Below are positions 12,601 to 27,600 of a stretch of DNA of 64,000 nucleotides, piece by piece. Source of the DNA: Macrocystis pyrifera (lineage: Eukaryota; Sar; Phaeophyceae; Laminariales; Laminariaceae); contig JASSKH010000029.1 of assembly GCA_031763025.1 (NCBI GenBank), forward strand, positions 8,662,571-8,726,570. Direction: 5' to 3'. The notes beneath the pieces are model-generated. The model saw only the letters and a program-made list of their open reading frames with translations, was not told the DNA's origin and ran no database searches. The stretch's first letter is position 1, and every line of letters begins with the position of its first letter. The position numbers and the translations under genes are program-made.

Positions 12601-15600
12601 CCGGAGCCCCCCGCCGTCGCCCGAAAACGCATGCCTGATTATCATGTCCTTGCCGCATCCCTCCGGCCCGACAAGGATGAACGGCTCTCCGTTCTCGATC
12701 CACGGTTCTATCATGCTCAACGCGCGCTTTGGAGAGGGGGATACAGAAAAAATCAGACGTCACATGCGCATAGCAGTGTAGTGTAGGAAGGTATTCATGG
12801 TTAGTTTACGGAGTCGGAGGGGTGCGCTGTAGAGAGGAAATACGTACGTATATCGAATAGGACGATACATGGAGCATGCGGCATTAGACAATAGGTACAC
12901 GGAAAATATATACCGGATACCTAACGAGAATACGAGGCTCGAGTTTGGGGGGGGGGGGGGGGGGGTGTACGCTAAGCAGGTTGGATAAAGAAATCGTGCT
13001 CAGCGGCGAGCGCTAGCACAAGATTTTCCAATACTATAGCCTATACACAGTAGCTCATGTTGCAGGGTGGGCGCCGTATATATACTCTGCATGATGTACT
13101 CATGTTTCCTAGGTTGGATCTGTACTATAAACAGATCCTGTGCGGCCTCTTTCAACGGCAGGTTAGGATCTAGATCGTCTACTGCAGACAAATCAGATAG
13201 ATCATCATCTGTCCGAGTTGTGCAACGTTGAAAGGCTTGCTCATGTTACGTGCTACGTGCTTCTTGTTGGGGGGCCCATGTTGTAGCTGGTTAGTGCAGG
13301 ATTTGACAGTAAGTTGATCATTCTCAGAGGCTTCCCTTGCTTGAGGAGAGAACGATGAATCAATACCCATCAGAATTCACATGAGCATATTTTTGTTTGG
13401 AAGGTCTGATGTGTTTTGTTTGGGGGGGACAGGGTTTGAAAGGCACCTGCTAATGGTGTACTTCACGGTGCCTCAGAATGTTGTTGTTGCGGGTCCAATG
13501 TACTGTAGATTTTGGGGAGTGTTGCCTTCGTGACGGGGACTGGAGCAAATGAGACGTCGATGGTGGCACGAAAACATAGCCATGATGATCCTCTCTAGAA
13601 AGGTTCCACACCTCTCAGAGATCTTGATCTATCTATCTGTCTATCTATCTAGATCATCTGGTTCCTCGCCTTCTGTTGTGAGAAGTTGTGCAGGATCTAC
13701 CTTGTAGGGCAGATCCAACCCAAGAAACGTGTGCTACACGTAGATCATGCGGATTACACGAATCCCACGCGGTAACATGAACTAGATCACACCAGATCGG
13801 CAAAGATCTGCCATGAAAGATCTAGATTATGAACTGTCATAATAGATTATCTGTAGATGATCTGCAGATGATATGTCCGACGTATGAAGGGTTGCAAAAC
13901 TAGCGCGGGAACTGGAGTGAATTTGATAGATAGATGGTGATGCTAAACGCAGCCGTTGTGGAACCAGCACATACAGTATTAAGTAGTAATCAGGACCAAA
14001 CATGGTGTGCGTACATACATACTACATTAGTAGGGGGATACATGGTTCTGATTTTGGGGAGCCATAGTAAATAAGACCAAATATTGTTAGAAAAATAGGG
14101 AAATATATAGCTTTTCGTGTGTACCGTAGGTCCTATTTACTATGGTCCCCCGTAGTAGCATGGATCTATATCATAGAAGGGCTGCATAAGTACTACAGTC
14201 GTAGCGCGGGGACTAGGGTGACATAGATTTCGACCGTTACGCGCAAACTATTCATCGTGGAATCCTGGAATGGCCTCGTTCCAGTACTAGCTAGCATGGG
14301 GAAGTGGAGGGAACAAGATACCACTGATGCCCCCGAATGCACGGTAGCCATTGCGACCGCCCCGAAGGACTGTGCATAACTGGTGCATGGGTGTACCGAT
14401 GGATTATATTATGTTCCGTACCCGCGCAACAACCCCCACTCACACACACTGATGTACCGTAAAGCTCTTTAGTTTCGCAGCAGAGATGCGATCGTTTTAA
14501 GGCGCTCGCTTTTTCTCGACAAACGGAGAGGGTGCCGAAAGTTGAAGAACATAGGTTCAGCAAGCTCTCGACCAGATCTCCCCAAAACCATCATTTTTGG
14601 CGTTGACAAACCTCCTCAAAATGGAAGAATCGAGCTCCGAAACACGGTCTCGCGCCCCTATTCTAAGCGAAAGCGCTTTCTGCGGGAATGAACACAAACT
14701 TGACGCCATGTAGCCAGGTACCGAAAAAAAAAGGGCTCACCTGGACCGACAATGTAGGAACGACGGACTGGGGTCCAATCCCCTCTCCCCCATCCGTGGA
14801 GCCCAGACCGCCGTCGGACGGCACCATGGGATAAGGTGTCAGCGCCCCGCGGTCGCTATAACAGTCGAGCGGACATGATATGTCCGGTGGTCGCTCGCCC
14901 GCCCATTGGAATACCTACACCCGGCACCATCGAGGCGAGCATGGGGAAGGTTCGTCGGGAATCACCGCAAACGGATACGGGATGGGTCCGCCACGATAAA
15001 AGCACTTACGGTGAGCAAGGCTAAGAAATTTAAGCAAGTTGCGACACCATCGTTGATCGAACAGCCCTGACCATAGGTTCTTATGTATGGTACGGTAAGA
15101 TTTAGTGTGGCGCTCGCCGCTGAGCACGATTTCTTATTCCAAGTTTCTTGAGCATCACCTCGAAAAGGGAGCCACATGTACCTAAAATTGTCAGCTTCAT
15201 GTTCATAACAGTATTAGCATCATGTTCTTAAAATTATTAGCCTCATGTTCTTAAAATATCAGGGAAGTTCTTATGAGTGATCCCTATACCATATGTAGCC
15301 TTTGGTTAATTGTTTTATTGCCAAATCTCGTATGTACGCTCTGAACTGTTTCGACCGTCTGAATGCCTGTCAATCGGATGACAAGAAAACAAAACTAGAA
15401 ACCCTGTAAAAAACATGCGGTTACCACTTTCTTCGTGGACCTCAGGGTGTGGATGAGATACATGTTTAGGCTCCCCCACGCTTCACGTACCATATTCTAA
15501 GCGCACAAAGAGTACAGCTCGACATTCAACGCCACACCTCTTTTGCGAACGCGGTTCGGTCGGCTAGGCTGAGATTTCCACCAAGACCTCTAATCAGTCC

Positions 15601-18600
15601 ACAGGCAAAGTCGGCCTTCGAAGTTGATCCCGCAACCTGCAATGGTCCACAGCGTCATATGCATTGGTGTCGCGCTCGTTGGATGTAAAGCAGAGAAGCA
15701 AAAACGGTGTTGAGTTCTTTAGATGGAGTGAAGCAGCCAAAAAAAGACGTTGTTGAATTCGTTGGATGTAAAGCAGAGAAGCAAAAACGGTGTTGAGCTC
15801 TTTGGATGTAGTGAAGCAGGGGAAAAAAATATGGTGTTGAGTTTTTTAGTGTAGTAATACAGAGAAACAAATAAAACTCGTAACGATCCGAGGCCGCCTC
15901 AGCAGATGTGTTCCGTACCGGCAATGTTTAGACCTCTGTCGCTGTCATAAGGTTAGCGTTGATGGTGTTTTATGTTACAACTTGTCGTCGTCTTAACCTC
16001 GTCCGTGGTCGCCAGAGAGGTTGTTGGTTCTACTGGCAAAGCGAGAACAATAGTTCAATACAAGCAGCTAATGCGAACACAAGCTAAATGCTTGTAGAAC
16101 AACCACAACGAATGCTCGAGCGGACAAAAGCATACCATTAAAACACGTACACTCTGTCTCGAACTATGAATGATATTTTGCATACCAATATTCAATCAAA
16201 AATGTACTTTTACTTCGGGAGAGGGTGATATGCAAAAGGCTAAACCAACTCGAGGTCACCCACGCAAGCATCGGAAAGTATCAGAACTCCAGCTACGCCA
16301 GAGCCCCCTTGATTAAGACCCGACAATTTGACCGGGACGCGGGTTTCGACAAACGTCCGTATCAGGCACCTATATATTAAGCCGTTGTGGGTGACTCGAA
16401 TCGCAGCACCTCTTGTAAGACTGGCTCCAACATTCGCCCCAAACAAGATTCATATCAGGCGGTGAACATGTCAGACTCACACCGCTGTAGTGATTGCACT
16501 TTTTCGCTCAATATTTTCTGATCGGTTGAGGTCCCCACGTGAGCAACTACCGTATGTACCGGATAGAAGGATGATTCTACTACAGTCGCGCATTTTTGTT
16601 AGGACTGGAAAGCGCGTAGAAATGTTGGTCAGGTTGAGCGCACAAACTTCTTCGAAGCCATGTTTCCGGTGAGATTTTCAGCTCGTCAAGCGAAGAGCGC
16701 AGAAAACAAGCCAACGCCCCTATAAGACATTGCTCGTAAGGCAACCTCCCCTACCGTGGCATTGCCCGTTACGCGCCCCTGCTGTGCCAAGTCATATATA
16801 GCACATACAGCAGACGTCACGATTTCAAACGTTCTCGGCAACCGGACACCAGGAGCAGCCGAGAAAGCAACTCTGCAATTGAAGGGAAAGAAGGCAGACG
16901 GGCATTCTCCAGTTGGCTCACCTGAACGAGTCCATTCAAAACAGTGCCGACCAAAGTGGTATCGACAACCATGTCCCGATCGAGCACGAACTCGAGTCCC
17001 CTGCAACGCCATAGTACAGCGGTCCGGCGTTTCAATAGTGACGAGCATGGGGGAACCACGGAGATACTTGAGGCGTGAGGGGGAACAGCTGCAACAACGA
17101 AATATGTGCAAGTTTATAAATGGGTGAGCTATGAACCATCAGCCAAGCATCGAGCACGGTTGTTTATTGGCGGTCGAGATCGTGGCTTTGGCATACTGGG
17201 GAGCGGTATGATTGTCGTGCAAAAGCCTGCTCGCGCTGGAGAAGGGTCTGCATTACGACGCGGAGTCATGGGGCGGTGACGACACAAAATCACCTGAAAA
17301 ACATGTCATCAACCCAGCACGATAGACCCGCTCGTAGCTCCTGAGGCTGCGTGTTCAGCCATCTGGTCAGCAGGCGCTTCACGTCCACATCCTCGTCCGA
17401 CAAGAAGATCATTCCTGCATCCAAGGATCAAATCGTCACCCATGGAATGAGGTGGTTATGGAAGAGGTCAAATAAGCTTCCCAAATTTTAGGTGATAGAG
17501 GAGACAACGAGCGGCGCTGGGCAGTCAGAGCACGCACTCAACACCGAGAAGCTACCCGTACGCGTGAACGGTGGATGATTTCTCTCGCTGCGGGAGGCGC
17601 TATCAATATGGTATGGAAATATACATTGTACATACTTGGTGAATATACAGCTCGAGTGTCCTGAAAGCCTCGAATTGCTGTTGTAACTGTCTTCATCAGA
17701 AGGACGCCCCACCCCTCACAGTCTTCAGACGGGCTATGAACGCGCTCAAGTTAAGTGCTGCGGTTTGCGTGTTGAACACCTCTACATGCTCGCACTCTCT
17801 GCGCTGCTGGTGTCAGGAGCGAAGCAGTGGGGCCCGCCATACCGCGACGGGTACGTCCGTCCGGTAACCTCTCCCCGACGCGCTACCTATTCAGCACGCA
17901 GGTAATCAGCCAGAAGATGCACTACTACAGTGGATCTGGCTGGATCTCTGACACGTCGTTACGCTAGGGTAGGCATTCCTGGTGAACTGAGTACTGATTA
18001 AAGCTCCGTCCAGACTGAGAAGGCGAGCCGATCTGCCGGAAAGCCTTGCGACGCTCCCTTTCTGGCGCCCTCGGTCAAGGGGTGATACCTGTGCATCCTC
18101 TTGCATTTATTTCTCATTCTGAATACTGATAGCTTCATTCACCCTTCTATCTATGCACGCGGTCCCCTCGGTTTCTGCTGTATATGCTGAGTTCACTTGT
18201 TTATAGTTTTAATGCCTGAAATTGTTCTATTTTCTTCAGTTACGTAAATTGCATTGTTTTGGTTTACTTGTTTTCCTAGGAGAGCTCTTCCACTCCAGAG
18301 TTGTTGAGGCCTGCCGGTCCCGTGACCACGGACGGTGCCATGGCGATGAGACAACGTGTTAACAACAGCAATAACTACCCACACAACTATCTTTTCAGGA
18401 TCGCAGTCCCGTTTCGGGGACAAACCAGTCAAAATGCAAGTAGCTTGTCTCCAAAACTGATCTAAAGAGACTGCAGCCCTAAAAGGGTTCCAACACGGAT
18501 GATAAGAACACGCCCCCTGAGATGAATTCCAGACTCGATTTTCTCCAAAACGTGCCTTAAGAGGGACACACAACAACGAAGATGGGGACTTTGGGAAAAC

Positions 18601-21600
18601 CTCGTCGAGACCTTTCCGGAGACGCCTCGCTCGGCGTTTTCACTTCCACCCGTAGTCGAGAACGGTTAGCTTTGAAATTCGTCCGAGAGGGCATGATATC
18701 TTATCACACGGGTAATACCGTAGCCAGGAAACCCCGTGCAGGTGTTTTCTCACCCATTCTACTGATAGTCGCTGGAGAGGCAAACTTAAGGTCGTGGGTT
18801 TCGAAGACGAAGTTGACGTTGTTTCCGAAGCTGATCCGTTCGCCGTTGGGCAGCGTAAGGAGGTGGTTGTCGTCCAACACCGAGTTGAGAGACTCGATCC
18901 ACTCAGGATCGACGTCGCCGTCGCATATTAGCCACGATTTCACCTTATTTTTCGAGAGGGAGCAGGGATTGGGTTGGCAAAAGCGCTGACGGCGGTACTA
19001 TACAAGTTTCTCGCTACGTAGACACGGCGACAATTGCTGCTAGCTTGGTCGAAACGGAATGCGTCGCGGGCCATGTATCCTGATTGTGGTCGTGGAAGCT
19101 GGGTGAGAAGGTCGGCCGGGCCACCCTTTGCTTACACTCGTGGTGCACTCCTCCCTCCTTTCATGCGACGGTGCGTTTTGCGTGGGGAGGTGGCGGAGTG
19201 TCCTACACCGCACGTCTACTTTAATCGATCTTGAAGCTGTTGAATATTGTGCGCGTCGGCCAAAAATATCAGGTAGATCAGATAGCTCACCTAGATCATC
19301 GAGATACTGACCTGCCGAAATGAGATGCTTTGCAGGATATTTCTAGTACATATCCAACCTAGGAAAAATGTTGTGGATCATGCAGGTTCTACGGCGCGCA
19401 CCCGGACAACATGAGCTTGATCATACAGGTCTTTCAGATCATATAGCTCACACAGATCACACGTATCATACAGCTCATCCAGAGCGTACAGATCGTACAG
19501 ATCATACAGATCATGCGTATCATACAGCTCATAAAGGTCATACACTCACACAGATCATGAATATATCTGCCCTCAGAGAACTAGGCCATTAAGCGAGGAT
19601 CGATGATCTGTGTGAGATGTGGAATATTGCACTTGGCGGCAGCTGGTGCCTGGCATCCACACTGGATACAAACCTTTGTCCCGCAAGGGAGTTGCGGGCT
19701 GAAAATAGACCGGTTCTCGAGCTACGCAGTGCCCTCTTCATATATAGGAGGGGTGAGCAATGGGGAGCTTTGCGCGAGCTTGGATCGTCTTGCCCATGCA
19801 TACCTCTTGCGGTTCCTTGACGACTTTGCGAGCGGCGTCCGTGAGCACACCATCGAACCACTCGCGCGTGTCCAAGTCCATGTGGCCTAGCAGCCGCTGC
19901 GCGAACACAATAGAACAGCCCGATAGGTGGCGGTTCAAAACTGGTGCAGAATGAAACTCTCAGCGGCCGACATGTCCGGTTAACTCTGCATCAACTGAAT
20001 GGTGCGGGATGTTGCCGTTCAGTCTCGGTGTGACCACTGCACATGTTGCAAATTGGAGGTGCGGCTCTGGCAACCGCAACTGTGCGTAGCTCCGACGCCA
20101 TGCTTACATCCGCTGCGCTGAATGAAAATTACGTGAGTTCCTCTGATCTCCCTATGTACACGCAATGTATTTACAATTTGACTGGTGACATTGTGTTGTC
20201 AGTAGCACCGAGTGTTGGTGACGTAAGGGATCGCTGGAGTATTCGGTGTGGCACGTGCATTGTTCACGAAGAGGCCGCACTGAGTTGTACACCAGACACT
20301 GAACGTTACTCTACACTACCAGAGCTCTCTGAGGGACCTGACACGGTTTCCTGACCTGACGAGGCATGCTCTTAGGGTTCACCACGTGGGTGTTCACTGC
20401 CTGCCCGCACTTGATCATGGCATGACGCAAGATCGACCACAAGGTGGACTTGCCACACCCACTGGGGCCCACGATAACGCAGCCCATCCGTTGGTCCAAC
20501 GCTTCCTTCAGTTGGAGCATCTTCCGCACCTGCTCGAAAGACATCGGGTACACGTCAAAACACAATGCATGCATGCGTGCAATCGTACACGTCGCAAGCA
20601 CGAGTGATGCTGGAAGACAGAGGACGGGGACCCGGCCGCCCCCCACACGTCGTTTACCACATTTCGAAGGACGGCCCTAGGTCGAGGTTGGGTTAGATAT
20701 GCACCAAAACTCACAATGCTGGACGCCAAAACAAAATAACCTTAATGCGCAAGCTAATCTAGCCTGCAACCGCTTTCTTGTGAGAGGGTCGGGAGATGAA
20801 TGTAGTTGTGTGTAGGGTGGGAGGGGCTACGGCAGGGTAGGGTGCTGTCCAATACCCGGTAGTATACGTGTGAACTTCAATGCTACCCGTACGATTTGAT
20901 CAGAACGACCGACAAAATGCGTATACATTGCACTAATTCCTCTGACCTGGCCATCGTTGACCTCCAGATAGAACGGTTTCGCGGCCATCACCTCGCGGAT
21001 TGCCTCCTCCAGTTCACCCTGAGTGCATTGCGTCGCATACACACGCAAGTGAACGCGTAATCACAGGACAGGGGAACCCTCCAGAACTCAGCCCCTGCGA
21101 GGTCTGAGCTGGAGAGAATTCGCAACGCAAGGTCGACGAAAACACAAGCAGAACAGCCGATAGTGATTGCCAGCGGTATGAGAAGTTCGAAAATCTACTC
21201 ACCCCTGGGATATCACTGCTTTCCGCTCCTGGAAACACGTCTCCTATGAGGGCGAGGAACTGACGGGTATCGTCGTACGTGAGCTTGGACAGGGTGTTCA
21301 CTCGAACCGCTTTGATCAGGAGCTCCCGCTCTCCAGAGGCGTCGATAGACACCCCTTCCCGTTTAGCCGACTGGGGTTTCGATACGCGCCACGAACGGGG
21401 GGGAAAGGGCGGGATAGGGAGGGAGACCACGAAAGTGCTTGCCTTTTCCGCACTGCTTCGAAAGTTTGTTACAGAAAAAGTCCTTATTAGTAGTGTACGC
21501 GCCGGACAAACGCATGCACAGAAGGTTTGTTTATATTAATGTTCTGGTCAACCTCGACGGAGAGTCGGGCACTTCCCCCCGAGGGTTGAGAGGCTTTGCT

Positions 21601-24600
21601 GGCTCCGGAGATTTCACATGCAATGCAAAGAAGCGACATTTATGAAAGGGAAGTGACGAATATCAATATCACTGGTAAATCCCTTCATCAGGTTGAGCGA
21701 TTCGTATTACATGCAGCCGTTTGCAAACGAAACCGTGTCTCTGACAATGGCTTGTTTCCACTAGGTGACAAACGCGAGAAACAGTCGACTGAGCTTACGA
21801 CAAACCACTCTGTCTGTCAAAATGGTTCCCGTTTCATACTAACATTAGAGCGCAAACGGTCAATGTATTTCCGGCTACGGGGGTACGTTTTGTTTGAGGA
21901 GGATTTTCGTCGGCGCTGTGTTCCAAAAATATTGGCCGATCGTCCACGAAAGGGTCTGCAAACGTCGGTACACCCTACCCCTCAGATATACCGACGTGAC
22001 AAACACACGAGAGGAGCGGTCGTCGTGAAGCAGACACCCCTCAGGTACAATGACATGGCAAGCACATGAGACGAGCGGGGTCGGAGCAGACACCCCTCAG
22101 GTGCACCGACATGCCGAGCACATGAGACCAGAGGTCGTGGAGCGGAGCTATGCGACTGATTTATGAGCTCTCCACACTCCGAATCGAAATGGATATGGTG
22201 GTCAACAGTGGCATGACTAAAAGCAAACAACGAATGAGTAACCCCCCCCCCTACCCGGCTCTCCCCCTTCACAATATAGTCGGCTACCTGAATGAGCTTT
22301 CCGCCCGTGTTGAGCACCGCCTTCAAGGCTCGTAGGCCCCAGTCGTAGTGTTGCTGCGTCGACAGAAGCTGCTTGGACAGGGTGAACATAGAAACTATCT
22401 TGGAGGCCAAGTCTTTGGCGCCGCTGAACCCTTCGGAGCTCAGGATAACCTGAGACCGAGAAATTCGCCAAAGGTCAAGTGGACGTTATTAACTCGCAAG
22501 TGGGATGCAGTGGTCACCCTGACCCAACCCTTTTTGGACCCCGAGGATAGCGACAAAAACGATAAACTTGGTGTTGTCAGCCGCCCAGGAGCAACGGGAA
22601 CGCCCTGCAGTGCCACGGGTAGGTTATGCCACGTCCCGTGCCGTGCGGCTTCCTGCTTTAAACCATTATAACTCGGACACCAACCATTGAATCATCTCCC
22701 AACCATTGCAGTGACCGTTGCTGTAACCGTCCCGAGAGAGTTAAGAGAGGTAGGGAACAGGGCGACCACCAAGTATGTACATAATATATATATATATATA
22801 GTGCAGGCGCGTCCAAGCCGATTTGACCTCTTAAGTGTATTCTTCTCTTTCAGGACAGCAGTCCCATTTTGAGGACAAACCTAGGTAGAATTTCATGGTT
22901 TGTCCCCGAAACGGACTGTAGTGCTCAAATGGTCAAGTCGGGGTACCCACTGCAGACTATATTCTATCCAAAGGGCTTTGTCTCTGTACAAATTGAGTAG
23001 CAAAACTTCTCCACCGGTACAATTGCAATTTCGGGACGACATCGACGGTGGAAAGCGTCGGGGCGGGTTGCAGGCACATAAGCTAAACGTGAACACAGCT
23101 CCTGGTGGCTAGGGTCGAGGCCGAACTAAGTATGGACGCAGCAGCGGAAGCTCTCCGGCACAAGTCTGAGTCGTCGTGTGGATATCCAACCAACCTGTGC
23201 AAACGGTTTTCAGTCGGACACGGGTTTCGACTTTTCAGCGCACAAACCACTATGGATGTAAACGTAAGGATCGTTAGGTATATCGATATTTATACGTGGA
23301 CCGTCCTAATATTCCTGTCCAGAGTCCAATAAACCTCAACGAACGCGAAAACGCCCTCCCGAAGACTTCTAGACCACTCAGTAGTATGAAATCCCTTTAT
23401 GTGACTAGTTCCAGAATGGACCAACCGGCGAGTCCCCGGTGGCTTGGTAGGTGGTCCACGTCCCTAACCTGATCAATTTCGTGAGCTCGAGTCTCGCCGA
23501 GTGCATATTCGTGATAGCTTCCCCTTGCATAAGAATTGACTAGCGGAAAGCGCGAGCGTGAGAGTCAGAAACATTCGATAAAAGTCGACGAGCGGTGGAA
23601 AATGAATCCTATGCGCGATAGAAATGAAGGCACGTACCGGGGGGGAGAAGGGACGACACCTGTGACCACGTTTTGTCCAGAAGATCACTGAGAATAAAAC
23701 CTAATACGAGTTGAGCTAAAGAGTAAAAGTGATGATCTAAAAAACACGCAAGCACTAGATTTCCTTGCAGCCGCCAAACGAATGGGCGTACGCGTAACAT
23801 CACACTCTGTCGCACGATAAACCCTCGCCTTAAATTGCCTTGCGGTGTCAACTCACGTCAGCGCATATCGTCGCCATGAATTCCACGTACCTCCGCGATG
23901 AGCTCGTTGTCGGGACGCCCCATTGCCACCGGTCGGAAGAGAGCCTTGAGGTTGTCGGGGAGCTTGCTGCGGCCTCCGTACTTTTTACCAGCCGGGTTGA
24001 GTGTAACGAAGATGCCTGCGTTCAAGTCTACGTCGATTTCTCGACCGAGGAGCCTTGCCGAGGGACGATAAAACGAGTCGAAAGGAAGAGGCAGAATGAG
24101 GTACTGTAAACCAACAGCTCAGAGGACGAGCGGGTGATTTGGGGACAGAAAAACGCCGGCTGAAAGGGGCTACTGAATGTCTATACGAGAAATAATTGAT
24201 CGTTTTTATCTTTTCGACCGAAGACCTTACCGAGGGATGACAAAGAAGGAGGCAGAACAAGGCACTGTGACCAACCTCTGAGTGGAATTTCGGGTAGTTA
24301 GGGGACCAAAAACGCCCGCGAAAGCAACTATTGTAAAGTCTGCAAGAGGGAATGTTTATTATTTCTCAAGTGTTTCCATCTCCCGGAATGCGGGTGCAAA
24401 GCCGGAAGGTTACTGCCATCGGTAGGGAAACCAAACAAATCCAGTACTCCACCACCAGTTTCGAGACTAGACAGGGTGATATGCTAAGACCAAGTAAACA
24501 TAGTTTTCGCAAACGCTCCTGGATTACTTCGAACAGAAATATGTGCTAGCCAGGGGACATCCGGAGTATATCCCCGGGTTTCCTATTGCAGATTCCCATT

Positions 24601-27600
24601 GCAGATTCCCATTGCAGATATAGGTCTCGAGCCCACCTCCTTGTATTGTTTCTTCAGTATGACCTGGGGGGGGGAGTGTGGCATCGTTTTCCCTTTTTAT
24701 CATGATCCCTTGCTGTCAGAGACTTTCCTGCTGCCGGTATGTTTTTTAATTTACAGTATAGCGCTCTTCGAGGTATTCGTATATGTTGCCGCTCGTATGG
24801 TGGAGCCGTTCGTAAAAAACAGGTATCGTCACGGGTCATGGACCCGGCCGGTAAATCGGGCTCAGGAGGTCTTCAAGTCTCACGGGTTGGGTCGGGTCGG
24901 GTCAGGTCAGGAGGTGTTCAAATTATCACGGGTTGGGCCAGGTCACCCTGATCCAACCCGACGCAACCCGCAGAGTTATACGTGACCCGTAAAGGTCCTG
25001 GAAAAAACAACTCACTTAAGAGATGGTCGCTTCGCCTTGATAGCGTCCTGAATGAGCTGAATCTGCTGGGAAATGGCCGAAAGCTGATCCTCTTTAAGTC
25101 GATTGAACTCGTCGAAGCAACCCCAAGCGCCGCACTGGTTCCGCAACAGAAATCAAACGTGGACAGCAAAAGCGTGTTTCCCCCCGCGGAAATTCACACG
25201 GCGTTAAGCGATAGCACGCCACGTGCACGTGAGAACACGAATTGTTTCGACGCAGCGTAAGTTTCGGTGGGTAAGCTAGTGCCCTCGACAGCTCTACCGA
25301 GGCGCTCCCATAGTTGTGCTGCATGATGCATCACGGTATAATATATCACGACCCGTTCCTCGATGCGGAAATATGAACATAAACTACTGTACAATTGCTA
25401 TGGATTATAGGCCTGTTGTACCGTCAATCGATTAAAAGGCGTGTGTCCTGAAATTGTGGGCGAATTTCAATATTATGGTTGGCAAGGTACAGTGTATATT
25501 CTGAGGGTACCCGGGTACCTGCCAGGACATCCTTTGTAGCGCAAGAACAACTCAATACGATGTTCGAATCGCGCTTTTTATTGTAAGGCGGTTCACTTGA
25601 ATAAGAAAACGCTGCTCACAGGTAGCGTGGACAACTTTGATGCCTGTGCTGTGCGAGATGAATTCACTCCGTGTTTACTCTTGCCCGAGCCTCTACTCAG
25701 CGGTTGTACCATGAGCTAGTTCACGTTGCCGGATTGGAAACGCATAACCTGGGTTGGATCCGTACCGTGCAGCTTCTGCACTGCATGCAGGTTTGGATCT
25801 ACATGATCTACGTAGATCGTGATCTATGTGTCCAGTGTTGCAGAAGAGTTCTACGAAAGCGAGGAAAAGCAGCACCTTGACCAAGCCGATGAATATTCTT
25901 CCCATGCTCTGGAAGTCGATGCCTTCGTCGCAGTTGAAGACGAGCACCTTTAGGTTTAATTGACGTCACCGCAAAAGAAGCAGGCGAACCGGACATCACG
26001 CGGGCGGAGGTTGGCGATTGTACATACACATGTGGGTTTTCGTTGAGGTTCGGCAGACTCGAAGAAACTGAAGGTTCACCTTTTTGTGTGTCAGACAAAA
26101 CAAGGCACCGCGTTGGGGTCAGTTTTGTCGCGCCTCAAGGAAAGCGATTGCATGTTGATCGGCTGGTCATACGATACGAACTTTACGAAGGATCATGGAG
26201 TGAAACTGCAATAGAAGTGGGTTATCTGGAAACTTGATCTACGTTTCGACCGAAGCATTTAATGCCAATATAATGATAGCCTATTTGAGGCTTTCGGCAT
26301 GAAGATTGAGGACTGCGGCACGCAAATCCTAAACAACCGGGCGCAGTAGATGTGTTGTGTACTTTTCCAAGGAAGTGTTCGGCGGGGTCTACCGGGACCC
26401 GGGGTATGTTGGGGCATACCGAACTTACCAAACTGTAGGGTGCCGGTATCGAGTTCGTACTGAACTGCACCGAAGTATTCAATAGGGTGGTATTTAGGCC
26501 GTACCGGACCTTGACGAAGTCTTTGGTAGAGAAATTACCGAGAAAATACCCCCCGGCATGCTTTGGTGCGTACCCCACCCAAGACTCCCTTGCAAAAAAA
26601 TGTTTTGCCTCAACATTGTGCGACGCCGCAAGCTCCGTGACGTCCGTGTTACCAATCGCTTTGTTCAAGAATGACACTCGCGCGGGGCGATTTCGAAGCT
26701 AACTGCTGCGTGCAAGGGAGGATAGCTAGAATTTGGCCTACTGCATTGGAAAGAGCGTGTGTGTAGTTCTCTTACTATCACGCCAAAGCCTGAGGCAGGT
26801 TGTTCGAAAAAACACTGGTGTGCACGTGCGAAGGGGTGAAGGAGGGAAATGAACAACAACTTGCTCCAAAAACATGCAATTCTTGTTTGTGTGTCTGAAA
26901 GCACTCGTCAACTCGATGGCGACGAGCCCCCCTATGCGAGTCTGTCTGGTTTAAGTCAGCATATATCATCATATATAGCTTGCGGTCTCACCTGTCGGCC
27001 GAAGGCCTGGCCCAATGCTTTTACAGACTCCGTTTTTCCGGTACCCGCCGGTCCGTATGGGTTTCCACCGAAACCCATGTGCATTCCCTGCAGTATACGG
27101 AGATAGACCACTCGGTGAGCAGGCCGACGTCATTCGGATCGATTGAAACAGTCAAATTTCGATTATGCACTTTTATTTCGTATCGAAATTTGAATTAGAT
27201 CGGTGTACACTATTGATAGCGACGTCGACGACAGTCCCGACACGTCAACGAGACACAGGGAACACTTGCCAGGGAGATGAGCGTCACTTCTATACGGTGC
27301 TTGTTTGCTGGTATCGGACTCTTCTGCGATTTTCCAAGCTTTCGTCTCAGTCCTGGAACAACCCTACGTGCTTTGTTCCAACCCCTAAAAAAAGAGAGTA
27401 GACTCCTTTGCCTTAGCCCTTGAAAAGACACTGAAAGAAAAGTTTTCCCACAGTCCTCGAAAAAACTCTTATCGTCCAGGAACAATCACTAAAACAAAAT
27501 TTTGTCTCCACATTCCATTATCACTCCGTAGTAGCAGTTTGCGGCGGCTCTTCAGACCCCCCCCCACCTGGGTGAGCGTCAAGTAGCACTTGTCCGTGAG

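Noticed and set aside
14741..14855. Shorter form of exon 46 starting at a ttatag acceptor
   Set aside because: The upstream 59 bases encode WAGERPPD, which matches the conserved WAReSPPD, and a better-placed acceptor at 14915 restores the phase from exon 45.
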